This document shows, in pieces, positions 9,068-17,393 of a stretch of 64,000 nucleotides of DNA; positions within the stretch are counted from its first letter, which is position 1, and the number at the start of each line of letters is the position of its first letter. The notes below the pieces were generated by a model. It did not search any database and was not told the DNA's origin. It saw only the letters and a list, made by a program, of their open reading frames with translations. The translations under genes and the position numbers were made by a program. Origin of the DNA: Micromonospora sonchi (GTDB lineage: Bacteria > Actinomycetota > Actinomycetes > Mycobacteriales > Micromonosporaceae); NCBI RefSeq assembly GCF_014646235.1, contig NZ_BMNB01000024.1, positions 1 to 64,000 on the forward strand. Direction: 5' to 3'.

Positions 9068-10051
9068 ATGATCACGGTCGGTGAGGTGCACACCAACCTG
9101 CTGCAGCACAGCACGGCGCTGGCTCAGGAGCAGAGTTCGGAGGTGCTCAGCCTGGTCGAAGGCGAGGCCGTGCTGACCTCCCGCCGTCCGTCGCTCTATG
9201 CGGTCTCGCCCGATGTGCGCACCGGCGTGGACTGCTGGCTGCCCAGCGCCAGGCGGCGGCAGCTACGGGGGGTGGGCGCGGTGGTCACCCGGGCCATCAT
9301 CACCGGTGGCCGAATCGTGCAGGCGTCGTCGGTCATCCAGGTCGTCGCCGGCGAACGTCGCCAGCCGTGGTCGCACTATCTGGCCAACCCGGGCGTCCTG
9401 GAGACGGTCGGCAAGCTGAACAGCGCCGACCTGACCGCGGGTTTCCTGCACGGCAACGACGCGGACGTGCTGAACCTGGAGGCGATCACCGGACGGGTGC
9501 TCGACGGGGTGCAGATGTCCGACCTGCTGGATCGGCGTCCGCCACTGCGCGCGGCGCGTACCCGGCTGCGCTGGACCGCGCAGGTGGGCCAACAGCCGGA
9601 CCGGGAGGTCTCGGCCGTCGTCACCGTGGACTCCCCGACCCTGCGTACGGTTGAACTGGTGCTCGCCCCGCAGGACGTGCCGGCGGCCGTGGCCGGTCTC
9701 TGCGAGGATCTCGCGTTGCACGACTGGCTACTGACCATGCTCTCCTCCCTGATGGAGGCCGCTGTCACCCGGTCGGCCTCCGGGCAGGAGCACGTCGAGC
9801 GGTTGCGTCCCGTGCTGGAGCACCTGCTGCATCTGTGGTTGCCGGGCGCGCGGGTCAACCCGCGGCTGCGGTCGATCTGGGACCGGTTGGAGCAGGTGCC
9901 CGGATTCAGCCGGCAGTGGAACTCATCGGTGAACTGGATCCGGGATCAGATCAGCGTGGGCAACATGGCGCTGCTGCGTGACCTGGCGGGCCGCATGCGG
10001 TCGACCAGCCGTGCGGGCGCTGACCACACTCACCCGCCGATGAACACGTAA
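9068..10051 (+). CDS. SCO2521 family protein
   Basis: A 327-residue soluble protein beginning MITVGEVHTNLLQHS, with TSRRPSLYAVSPDVRTGVDCWLP and a helical C-terminal half (HDWLLTMLSSLMEAAVTRS). I assign it to the SCO2521 family from memory of that conserved actinobacterial group and from its neighbours, which match SCO2522 to SCO2525. Biochemical role is unknown; no enzyme motif or membrane segment is visible. The ATG at 9068 with GGAGGAAGCT directly upstream is preferred over a longer in-frame start. Its end overlaps the end of the convergent SCO2522-like gene by 22 bases, so it is the only member of the set on the plus strand. Confidence 0.75.
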   Translation: MITVGEVHTNLLQHSTALAQEQSSEVLSLVEGEAVLTSRRPSLYAVSPDVRTGVDCWLPSARRRQLRGVGAVVTRAIITGGRIVQASSVIQVVAGERRQPWSHYLANPGVLETVGKLNSADLTAGFLHGNDADVLNLEAITGRVLDGVQMSDLLDRRPPLRAARTRLRWTAQVGQQPDREVSAVVTVDSPTLRTVELVLAPQDVPAAVAGLCEDLALHDWLLTMLSSLMEAAVTRSASGQEHVERLRPVLEHLLHLWLPGARVNPRLRSIWDRLEQVPGFSRQWNSSVNWIRDQISVGNMALLRDLAGRMRSTSRAGADHTHPPMNT

Positions 10052-11007
10052 CTCAGTCGGTCGACGAGCTCGCTGGGCAGGTGCAGGCCTTCACCATCGG
10101 CGCGCCGGGCGACCTGTTGCGCGACCGACGGCGGTACCGCCACCTGGCCGAGGATGGTCCGTACCGCCAGCTCGACCGGCAGGTACTGGGTGTCCATGAG
10201 GGTCAGTGTGCGGTACGCGCAGAACGGCGCGGCGGTCGGGTTGAGCTGCACGACCGCCGGCAGCTCGTCCCAGTCGACGGGTAGCTCGCCGGTGAGCCGG
10301 CTCGGTTGCATCAGGGTCTGCCCGCGGTGCCGCAGCACGCCCAGCCGGGTCATCTGCCAGACCGATGCGAGCAGCGCACACGCCCACACCCGGGTGTTCG
10401 GTTCGTCGGACCACAGCTCGATGTCCACGAAGATGGAGTGCCGGGGGTCGCCGGACTGCACCGGCGGGGACCAGGGGCGAGGCAGGGTCATCGCCGGCGC
10501 GTCAACGTGCCCGGGTGAGCGCATGCCGTTGGACAGCCACCCGGATTCACTGAGCGGGGGCCGGCTTCCGGTGGTGTGCCGGGGTGGTTCCACCACGAGG
10601 GTGTCGACCACCATCTGGGCGAGCTCGACGCCGCCGTGGCGGGCGAAGCTGGATTCCCGGGCCACGTAGTCCAACACCAGGCCGAGCTCCGCCGCGGCGC
10701 CCTGCACCTGAGGGATCACCTCGCGTGGTGAGCCGAATCGGTGGAAGTAGTCGTCCACCATGAAGCAGGTGCTGATCCGCGGCTGGCGGTGTGTCGGCAG
10801 TCCCTGGCGGGCCAGGGCCGGGATCGCCGGTGACCAGTCGGCGATGCGCGCGAACCTGCGCCGCAGCTCCTGGCAGCCGGCGCCGAAGTCCTCCGCGTAG
10901 AAGTGCCCCAACTCGACCGACAGGTGTGAGTACGCCACGCTCTCTGTCCGACGCACCGCAGCTGCCTCCTGGAACCTGACATCCACGTCGATCACACGGT
11001 TTCCCAT
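10030..11007 (-). CDS. SCO2522 family protein
   Basis: A 325-residue protein starting MGNRVIDVDVRFQEAA and containing YSHLSVELGHFYAEDF, then DDYFHRFGSP, SIFVDIELWSDEPNTRVWACALLASVW and a C-terminal YRTLTLMDTQYLPVELAVRTIL. It is the fourth gene of the minus-strand set and fits the SCO2522 family, whose function is unknown. ATG 11007 overlaps the stop of the P-loop gene by 16 bases. A GTG at 10995 would give a four-base GTGA overlap and has GGGA just before it, so that start is also plausible. Either way the two genes are translationally coupled. No signal peptide or membrane helix. Confidence 0.75.
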   Translation of the reverse strand: MGNRVIDVDVRFQEAAAVRRTESVAYSHLSVELGHFYAEDFGAGCQELRRRFARIADWSPAIPALARQGLPTHRQPRISTCFMVDDYFHRFGSPREVIPQVQGAAAELGLVLDYVARESSFARHGGVELAQMVVDTLVVEPPRHTTGSRPPLSESGWLSNGMRSPGHVDAPAMTLPRPWSPPVQSGDPRHSIFVDIELWSDEPNTRVWACALLASVWQMTRLGVLRHRGQTLMQPSRLTGELPVDWDELPAVVQLNPTAAPFCAYRTLTLMDTQYLPVELAVRTILGQVAVPPSVAQQVARRADGEGLHLPSELVDRLSYVFIGG

Positions 11008-11921
11008 GCGGTCTCGTCGAAGAGCTTTTCGGTCAGATTTACGATGGCGTCCACCGTCTTCACATTCGCGATCTTGGCTTGTACGTCGTGGTCCGAGATG
11101 AGCTGTTCCCGCCACTGCAACAGCGGGTCCAGCGGCACCGTGCCGAGCAGCGTCGTGCGCCCGACGCCTCGGCGGCGGGCCAGATCCGACAGTTCCGTGT
11201 CGCACCCGCGCAGGAATGCCTGCTGCGCGAGGTCGAGGTAGCCGACCTCGGGGCCGCGGGAGTCGATCACCGCCGTGCGGATGAAGCGCAGCGACTCCTG
11301 CAGCCGCTCCGGCTCGTGGCCGTATTCCTTGCCCATGGCGAGGATGCCGCCCGCCTCGAAGGCGAGATCTGCCGCTGCGGTGACGTGCTGGGGAGTCCAG
11401 CGGTGGAAGACCAACCAGCGCGCGGTCACCTTGCGTAGAGTGGGGGTTGCCGTGGCGGCCAGCGCGATCTGGCTGGCGTACGAGCGGCCGGCGCTGAGGT
11501 CCACGAGGGTCAGGTCGAACTCCTCTTCCAGCCGGAGGAAGAGTTCGGCGCAGCGTTTGGCGATGTCGTTGGTGAAGCCGAATTCGCTGCCGTTGCGCTG
11601 GCCGGGTAGCAGCACCAGCGGGCCCGCGCCGATGGGTCGCTGGCGCAGGCCGACCTGTTCCGAGGTGCCCCAGACGTCCATCTGTTCGGGAAATGGGATC
11701 TCGCCCCGCAGGTAGCGGTGCAAGCCGCCGCTGTTGGGCCCGGCGCCCTCCACCCCGTCGACGGCGTGCGGGATCTGGAACGTGATGCCAGCGGTCGGCG
11801 AGCCGAAGTCGTAGTCCAGGTAGCAGGTGGGGCGGCCGGACAGGGCGCTGCGGTAGGCGATGTTCGCGGCGGTCACCGAGCGACCGGTGCCACCCTTGTG
11901 CGACGTGACGAAGACCAGCAT
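10992..11921 (-). CDS. SCO2523 family variant P-loop (ParA/MinD-like) protein
   Basis: A 309-residue protein with a deviant Walker A near its start: VFVTSHKGGTGRSVTAANIAY. ParA/MinD ATPases have KGGxGK[T/S]. Here the signature first Lys is kept but the phosphate-binding Lys is Arg, which matches the variant P-loop label of the SCO2523 family. Further ParA-like features are CYLDYDFGSPTAG (the A' switch region) and LTLVDLSAGRSYASQIAL. A partner-guided switch or scaffold on a surface is plausible, but ATPase activity may be reduced or absent. ATG 11921 overlaps the stop of the SCO2524-like gene as TGATG, so it is coupled to the upstream gene. Confidence 0.8.
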   Translation of the reverse strand: MLVFVTSHKGGTGRSVTAANIAYRSALSGRPTCYLDYDFGSPTAGITFQIPHAVDGVEGAGPNSGGLHRYLRGEIPFPEQMDVWGTSEQVGLRQRPIGAGPLVLLPGQRNGSEFGFTNDIAKRCAELFLRLEEEFDLTLVDLSAGRSYASQIALAATATPTLRKVTARWLVFHRWTPQHVTAAADLAFEAGGILAMGKEYGHEPERLQESLRFIRTAVIDSRGPEVGYLDLAQQAFLRGCDTELSDLARRRGVGRTTLLGTVPLDPLLQWREQLISDHDVQAKIANVKTVDAIVNLTEKLFDETAWETV

Positions 11922-13762
11922 CAGATCCCCTCGCTGGCTTTCTGCTGCCCGGTGGTGACGTCGTTGAGCAGGAGCAGCAGCGTGTTCGCCAGGGCGGCCG
12001 CCGTGCCCGGACGTTCGTCCACCAGCAGCTGCGCCCGGTGCAGGCTGGCCCGGATGCTGTGCATGCTGCGTTGCATCGCCTTGCCGGCGAACGTGCCGCG
12101 CATCAGCTCGCGGTCGAACAGGTATTCCGCCTCGTCGATCAGGTCCTGTGCGTACGCGGCGAGCCGGCCGGCGCGCGGGAAGGGACGTTCCCAGAGCAGT
12201 TGACCGGCGTTGACCAGCGCGTGCACCACCCGCTCGGTCAGGTACCAGGAGGGCGCGTCCGGTTTGGGGGCCAGCCCGGGAAAGGCACCGCCGGCATGGT
12301 CCCACAGCTCTCGGTGCCGGCCGTCGGGGATGCGGCGCAGCAGCAGATGGTCCCACACCTCGTCGGCCAACTCGAGCAGTTCGCTGCGCCGCCGGGCGTT
12401 GCTCAGCAGGCCGGCGACGGTGATCGCCCGCTGGAGCAGCACGGTGGAGAACTCGTTCACGTTCCACGTCATGATCGGCTTGGGCGTGTCGTCGTTGAGG
12501 GTGACCCGCTTACCGGGAGTGTGCACGACCAGCGCAGACTCGCCGGGCGATGCGCGTCGGGTGACGCGTGCCCGCTGCGCCAGTTCCACGAGCACCGCGG
12601 CGATGCGGCCGAGTTCCTCGTCGCCGCCGCGTCCGACCGCGAGCAGTCCCTTGACTGCCAGCGACGTCGTTTGGAGGGTGTAGTAGTCGGTGCGGTCGCC
12701 GTCGGTCGTGCGCCACGGGATGTCCTCGATGGGCCATCGCCGCCGGTTGCCGAAGGTCGCCACCGTCGCCCAGTAGGTCCGGGTCAGCTCCCAGCGTAGT
12801 TGCAGTGCCCGGGACAGCCGCTGTTGTTCCTCGTTGAGCAGGCCGAGCAGGCGGGTACGTTCGGAGTTCAGGTCTTCGATGGCGTCCATCGCGATGACCG
12901 TGAAGTAGAGGTAGGGGGCGTTCTCGGCCGAGCCTTCGCGTTGCCGGCCGATCGGCTCGCTGGTGGGGACTTCCTCGGCGCCGGCGATGATGCCCCACGA
13001 CCAGCCGCATTCGAAGAGCATGTCCCTGTTGTCGAGGTCTTCGGTGACCCGGCCCGACCCGATGATCACGCTGCGCAGGCTGGCCATGGTGTCCCGCAAT
13101 TGTCCGCGCAGCGCCGTGACGAGTTCGCGGCGCGGAAGCTCGTCCTGGTTGACCATGTCGCACAGCCGGCGGCCGTACTCGTCGGTGGAGGTGAAGACAA
13201 AGGTGCTGAAGCTGCGCAGCAGGCCCACCATGGCGGCGGTGAGCCGGATGCCGGCCATCGCCTCCAGGTCGTCCAGTTGCGCGAGCAGGTCCCGTCGCTC
13301 GGTGGCTCTGCGGTAGACCTTGACGAAACCGATCGTCGCCAACGTGAGGGTGACGGAGACGGCGAACGAGTCGACGACGTCCAGGGACCGTTGTTCGTCG
13401 GTGAGATCCGGGCCGCCCTCCACCGGGTTCAGGTAGCCGCCGCCGCTGAAGATGGGCGTGCCGTCCTCGGCGGTGTACCGCCTGAAGTAATCGATCATGA
13501 CGCCGACCAGCCGGCGGGGAATCTCGATCGCACCGCCGATGGGGCTGAGGGCCTCGACCACCTCGTCGTCGGCGCTGTCGGGGTCATCGAGCGACAGCAC
13601 GGGGACCTTGGCCATGGGAAGAAGCAGGATCAGTAGTTGCTCGGCATCACTGATGGAATTGCTACCGCTTCGGCCGCCCCAGTGCCATTCACCCTTCTCC
13701 CAACAACTCCGCATCGTGGCCCGCCAGATGTCGAGGATCTCCTGGCGCGGCTGTATTCGCAT
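11921..13762 (-). CDS. SCO2524 family protein
   Basis: A 613-residue, mostly helical soluble protein beginning MRIQPRQEILDIWRATMRSCW, with a WHWGGRSGSNSISDAEQLL block near the N-terminus, GGAIEIPRRLVGVMIDYFRRY, and ECGWSWGIIAGAEEVP and RWPIEDIPWRTTDGD in the middle. It fits the SCO2524 family, whose role is unknown. I see no metal-site, protease or nucleotide motif, so a structural or sensor part of a complex with the P-loop protein is the simplest inference. ATG 13762 is chosen because the conserved block starts there, although its ribosome site (GGTGG) is weak and the frame runs on upstream to 13843. Its stop overlaps the P-loop gene by one base. Confidence 0.75.
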   Translation of the reverse strand: MRIQPRQEILDIWRATMRSCWEKGEWHWGGRSGSNSISDAEQLLILLLPMAKVPVLSLDDPDSADDEVVEALSPIGGAIEIPRRLVGVMIDYFRRYTAEDGTPIFSGGGYLNPVEGGPDLTDEQRSLDVVDSFAVSVTLTLATIGFVKVYRRATERRDLLAQLDDLEAMAGIRLTAAMVGLLRSFSTFVFTSTDEYGRRLCDMVNQDELPRRELVTALRGQLRDTMASLRSVIIGSGRVTEDLDNRDMLFECGWSWGIIAGAEEVPTSEPIGRQREGSAENAPYLYFTVIAMDAIEDLNSERTRLLGLLNEEQQRLSRALQLRWELTRTYWATVATFGNRRRWPIEDIPWRTTDGDRTDYYTLQTTSLAVKGLLAVGRGGDEELGRIAAVLVELAQRARVTRRASPGESALVVHTPGKRVTLNDDTPKPIMTWNVNEFSTVLLQRAITVAGLLSNARRRSELLELADEVWDHLLLRRIPDGRHRELWDHAGGAFPGLAPKPDAPSWYLTERVVHALVNAGQLLWERPFPRAGRLAAYAQDLIDEAEYLFDRELMRGTFAGKAMQRSMHSIRASLHRAQLLVDERPGTAAALANTLLLLLNDVTTGQQKASEGI

Positions 13763-13994
13763 GATCCACCGCCGTCTGCATGTAGTCGCCGACTCGGAAC
13801 CGCTGGTCTTGCCGTGCGCACGATGATCCACGATGACTGGCACCGATGTGCCATGTCATGGTAGCGGGCCGGTCGAGTGCCACCGGAGACGCTCTGCCTG
13901 CCGCACGTCGGCGAGTCCCCCGGGCCTTGATGCAGGATGTCCGCCCGGCAGGCCGGGGGCGTCCACTCGGCGGCGACGATGATACGCACCGGCA

Positions 13995-14786
13995 CTATCC
14001 GCGGGTGCGGCCGGTGGCCAGCAGCATGCTCAGGTATCCGTCGCGCAACGACGGTCGGGGGCGCTCCTCGTGGACGGTCACGTCGTACGCGCCGGCCGCG
14101 ATGCCAGCCACCACCTCAGCGCGTTGCAGCGCCACGGCCGGGAAGAAGCGCGGGCCGACGCGGTAGCCGGCGGACCCGAGCATGACGGCCACGGCGAAGG
14201 GTGAGCCGGGGCGCAGCGCCCGCAGGAACCGGGCGACGGCGTGTTCGGCCTCCGCCCGGTCGGCCGAGATGGAGCAGGCCACGAAGAACATCGTGCCCGC
14301 GTCCCAGGTGTGCTGCGGCAGGTCGAAAACGCTGGTCCTGCAGACTCGGCCGACCTGTGCCAGACGCCGTCGCGGATCGGGCAGCGCCGCGTACGCCGGG
14401 TGCTCCACGCAGACCTGCCAGTACGGGTCCCAGAGTTCGTCGTAGCCGTCGACCTGCGTACGCAGCCAGCGCACATTCGACGTGGACCACTCACACAGAT
14501 CGATGGTGTACGCGAACGGCAGGAGCGTCAGGGCCGGGTAGAGGTTCGCACCCGATCCAACGTCGACACAGCGTGCGTCGGCCAGCTTCGCTCCGGCGAA
14601 GAAGTCTCGGGTTCGGCGGAGCAGCTCCCGGTCGTCGGAGCGCAGGTCCGCGTAGTTGTGCCGGACATAGGCCTGCGGGTCGAAACCGTCCCACTCGACC
14701 TCGGTGTTCACCGGCCTCGGGGACTGGATCGGCACGGATGACGCGGGCGACTCGCCACAACCGCCGGCCGCCGGGGTCAACGCCAT
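13995..14786 (-). CDS. SCO2525 family SAM-dependent methyltransferase
   Basis: A 263-residue class I methyltransferase. Motif I is CVDVGSGANLYPALTLLPFA (about residues 73-92), preceded by FDPQAYVRHNYADLR and followed by IDLCEWSTSNVRWL, where the acidic residue binds the SAM ribose. A later strand TMFFVACSISAD occupies the motif IV region. The layout recalls the small-molecule NNMT/PNMT-like class, but the substrate is unknown. It fits the SCO2525 family and is the first gene of the minus-strand set, about 230 bases before the SCO2524-like start. Starting at ATG 14786 gives a short disordered N-terminus; a later start is possible. A role as the modifying enzyme of the cassette is inference. 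Confidence 0.8.
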   Translation of the reverse strand: MALTPAAGGCGESPASSVPIQSPRPVNTEVEWDGFDPQAYVRHNYADLRSDDRELLRRTRDFFAGAKLADARCVDVGSGANLYPALTLLPFAYTIDLCEWSTSNVRWLRTQVDGYDELWDPYWQVCVEHPAYAALPDPRRRLAQVGRVCRTSVFDLPQHTWDAGTMFFVACSISADRAEAEHAVARFLRALRPGSPFAVAVMLGSAGYRVGPRFFPAVALQRAEVVAGIAAGAYDVTVHEERPRPSLRDGYLSMLLATGRTRG

Positions 14787-15055
14787 GGACGTGCCTCCAT
14801 CGGTCTCGGCGGATCACACTCGGTTGCCGCTCCGGCGCGGTCAGTACATCGAACATTGTGCATCGAACCTGTTGCCTGCTCGCAAGTGACGGCACGTCAC
14901 CGCAGACAAGGAGCGGCAACCTGGCACGGCCCCGCCTTCCCCCGATACGCAGGGCTGACCCCGTCACGGTGCCCGCTCCCCCTCGGCGGCCTACGACCTT
15001 GGAATCCCCAGCTCAACATCATGATCAAGTTGCTCTCAGGCGGCCATCGACCCTC

Positions 15056-15085
15056 TTGACACACTCCAGATTGTAGCGTTAACAT
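15056..15085 (+). promoter_or_regulatory. Probable promoter of the GH43 gene
   Basis: TTGACA at 15056-15061 is followed after 18 bases by TAACAT at 15080-15085. The first LacI-type operator overlaps the -10 element, so bound repressor would block polymerase. The predicted start is near 15092, about 225 bases before the gene. Confidence 0.6.
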
Positions 15086-15109
15086 CACCGCAACATTGTT
15101 AACGCTAAC
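15073..15109. promoter_or_regulatory. Pair of LacI-family-type operator sites
   Basis: GTAGCGTTAAC at 15073-15083 and GTTAACGCTAAC at 15098-15109 are near-palindromic TTAACGCTAA-type sites. They flank the predicted transcription start, 26 bases apart centre to centre. This core is typical of LacI/GalR-family regulators of actinobacterial sugar genes. No LacI-type gene lies in the window. Confidence 0.6.
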
Positions 15110-15278
15110 AGGGAAGCTCAGTTCATTGGCCCCGCACCGGCCGAGGCCGAGTCAAAATGGACCCGTGCGCTGGAAGTCCGCCCTTCAACACCCTCGCGAT
15201 CACCTTCGAGGACCGCCACACCATCAACCAACGAACAACACGCCGGTTACACCGGAAATCCGACACTTCCGCCCCGTT

Positions 15279-15290
15279 GTTAGCGCTAAC
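15279..15290. promoter_or_regulatory. Perfect LacI-type palindrome GTTAGCGCTAAC
   Basis: A perfect 12-base palindrome 28 bases before the GH43 start codon. With the two sites near 15.08-15.11 kb it forms a three-operator array. Its distance of about 190 bases from the upstream pair could allow DNA looping, or it may serve a second, closer promoter. Confidence 0.65.
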
Positions 15291-15317
15291 GCAGCCCAGA
15301 CGGAAGGCTATGACCTG

Positions 15318-17072
15318 ATGGCTATCGAGAAATCCGCTGGAAAGCGACGTCAAGGTTTAGCGGCTATTGGCCTTGCTCTCCTGGTAGGAGTAGGGATAGG
15401 CCAACTGACACCGATCGGGCCAGCCTCGGCGGACAAGCCCGCGCAGCCGGCGGCGCCGGGCCACAAACCCCAGACCCCGTCCGCCAAGGTGCCGCTGAGC
15501 GGTGTCGACATGGCGCAGACATATGTGAACCCGATCAATCTGCCCGGGATGGCGGTGCGCAACATCGTAGGGACGATGCCGCCCACGGACGCGAATGTCG
15601 CAAACACATCGCAAATTCCAGCCAGTTTGAACCTGGAGACGTGGACGGCAGCGTCCGGGCGGACTCTCGCGAGCCGATCCACCGTCGGTTTCACCAGGAT
15701 TTCGGAGAACTCGGCACGGACCGGGGCGGACTGGTCCGCGGTGAACGTCGACGGGACCATCTATCTCTACGCATCCGGTGCCATGCAGAGCGCGCCGAAC
15801 AACAACCGCACCGTCTGGTCCACCACCGACTACCTCACGTGGACGCCCCATGAGATGAACCTGGGCTTGGTCGCACCAACCGTCGTGCAGATCGGCAACA
15901 AGTTCTACATGGCCGGCAACAACACGCCGGTCTATCAGGCGGACTCGCCCACCGGGCCGTGGACCAGCATGGGGAACTTCCTGCGCCCGACCGGCCAGAC
16001 CCTGAGCGTCGGCGACGTGCAGTTCTTCCTTGACACGGACGGCCGGCTGTACTTGACGTACAACATCGGCTCGCCGATCATGGGCGCCGAACTCGACCCG
16101 AACAATCCTCGGCAGCTCATCAGCGACCCGGTCGTGCTCTGGACCTTCGACCCGCGCCAGGAATGGCAGCACATCGGTGACAACAAGGCGACCTACACGC
16201 ATGGGTACGTGGAGGGCGCACAGCTGTTCAAGGTGGGGAAGACCTATTACCTCTCGGTCGCGTCCGGTGGCACCGAGTACACCACGTACGCGACGGGCGT
16301 CATGACGTCGAAAAAACCGCTTTCAGGATTCAAGGAAACGCAGCAGAACCCGATCGGCTACGGGAACAACCACCCCAGTGCGGTATATCCGAACGCCGGG
16401 CACGGCAGTTTCGTACTCGACGATTCCGGTAACCTGGTGTTCTTCTACACCTACGTCATCGCATACGAGGAGTTCTTCGAGCGACGGCTGGGAATGGACA
16501 TCTGCAACGTGATTTCCACTGGTCCGCAGAAGGGAGCGATCGATTGCGAGTTGTCCAACACGCCGCAACTGGCCCCCGGCAAGAAGATCGCGGGCAGGGA
16601 CGACGTCGGGCTCTACAATGTGGCCACCAACAGCCAGGTCTACTGGGCGAGCAGCTATGCCCCCGGGCGCAACCCGTACTACGGCGGGGACCGATCACTA
16701 TCCACCTGGTGGGAGCCGGCTGACAACGACAACGCGCCCACCTACATCAGGGGCTTCGGGACCGTCTTCCACATCTCCGCTGCCCAGATCCAGTGGAAGG
16801 AGCTCGGACGGACGTTCACGAAGGACAACGCCGTGCAGTACACGCTGGAGTACAAGGACATTCCGACCAACACGTGGCGGACGCTGGTCGACAAGAGCAC
16901 GAACACCACCGCGTACACGGCTGACTACGTCACCTTCGACCGGGTGCTGACGAACGCGGTCAGGCTGAAGATCCTGGGTACGACCGAGAACGTGAAGGTC
17001 GGAGTCCACGAACTCAACGTGTTCGGCGAGAACTACCACCTGGTCGCCTCGAAGGGCATGATCACCAAGTAG
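15318..17072 (+). CDS. Secreted GH43-family glycoside hydrolase with C-terminal galactose-binding-like domain
   Basis: A 584-residue exported protein. A Sec signal lies in residues 1-38 (KRRQG, hydrophobic GLAAIGLALLVGVGIG, cleavage after ASA). The catalytic five-bladed propeller of family 43 covers roughly 90-430, with the base Asp in GADWSAVNVDGTIYLYASG (D138) and the general-acid Glu in YVEGAQLFKVGKTYYL (E299). The last 140 residues form an F5/8 type C or CBM32-like beta-sandwich ending KVGVHELNVFGE. The likely substrate is an arabinose-, xylose- or galactose-containing polymer; the exact linkage cannot be read. ATG 15318 has GGAAGG ten bases upstream. It stands alone, controlled by LacI-type operators and closed by a strong hairpin. 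Confidence 0.85.
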   Translation: MAIEKSAGKRRQGLAAIGLALLVGVGIGQLTPIGPASADKPAQPAAPGHKPQTPSAKVPLSGVDMAQTYVNPINLPGMAVRNIVGTMPPTDANVANTSQIPASLNLETWTAASGRTLASRSTVGFTRISENSARTGADWSAVNVDGTIYLYASGAMQSAPNNNRTVWSTTDYLTWTPHEMNLGLVAPTVVQIGNKFYMAGNNTPVYQADSPTGPWTSMGNFLRPTGQTLSVGDVQFFLDTDGRLYLTYNIGSPIMGAELDPNNPRQLISDPVVLWTFDPRQEWQHIGDNKATYTHGYVEGAQLFKVGKTYYLSVASGGTEYTTYATGVMTSKKPLSGFKETQQNPIGYGNNHPSAVYPNAGHGSFVLDDSGNLVFFYTYVIAYEEFFERRLGMDICNVISTGPQKGAIDCELSNTPQLAPGKKIAGRDDVGLYNVATNSQVYWASSYAPGRNPYYGGDRSLSTWWEPADNDNAPTYIRGFGTVFHISAAQIQWKELGRTFTKDNAVQYTLEYKDIPTNTWRTLVDKSTNTTAYTADYVTFDRVLTNAVRLKILGTTENVKVGVHELNVFGENYHLVASKGMITK

Positions 17073-17097
17073 TCCGGTTGCTGGGGCGGCGCAGTAA

Positions 17098-17131
17098 GGA
17101 GCGGGCGAAATCAACCGATTTCGCCCGCTCC
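17098..17131 (+). terminator. Strong hairpin terminator after the GH43 gene
   Basis: A perfect 15-base-pair stem, GGAGCGGGCGAAATC against GATTTCGCCCGCTCC, with an AACC loop. It begins 25 bases after the stop codon and is followed by only a short T-rich stretch, as is usual in high-GC actinobacteria. Confidence 0.85.
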
Positions 17132-17393
17132 TTCATGTAGCGCATCTCAGCACGCCTCGGCGGATGATCTGCTGGATGGCCGAGGCGAACGACGTCGTGG
17201 CACCCCGGCTCGGCCTTCCCGTTCTCCCCGTGGTCGACTGGCTCGACGGGCCCAGATGTGGGCCTGGCGTCACGATCTCATCGACATTCCGGCAGCTCCG
17301 CTTCCGGTCCGCGTGGCCATGGTCCAACAGTCCGTCGACCGGCTGGACCGCCAGCCGAACGTCGATCCGCCGGGGACGCCTAGGATGGTCTCG

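Noticed and set aside
12038-13636. Long plus-strand frames opposite the SCO2524-like gene
   Set aside because: No start signals or family resemblance; the minus-strand gene is coupled to its neighbours by overlaps.
4572-14786. A complete known antiphage system such as Avs
   Set aside because: Avs proteins carry recognised effector domains and different sensor repeats. DUF4062 plus SCO252x families do not match any defence system I can name.
14201-15076. An open frame on the plus strand opposite the methyltransferase
   Set aside because: Arg-rich antisense translation without motifs; the minus-strand methyltransferase is convincing.
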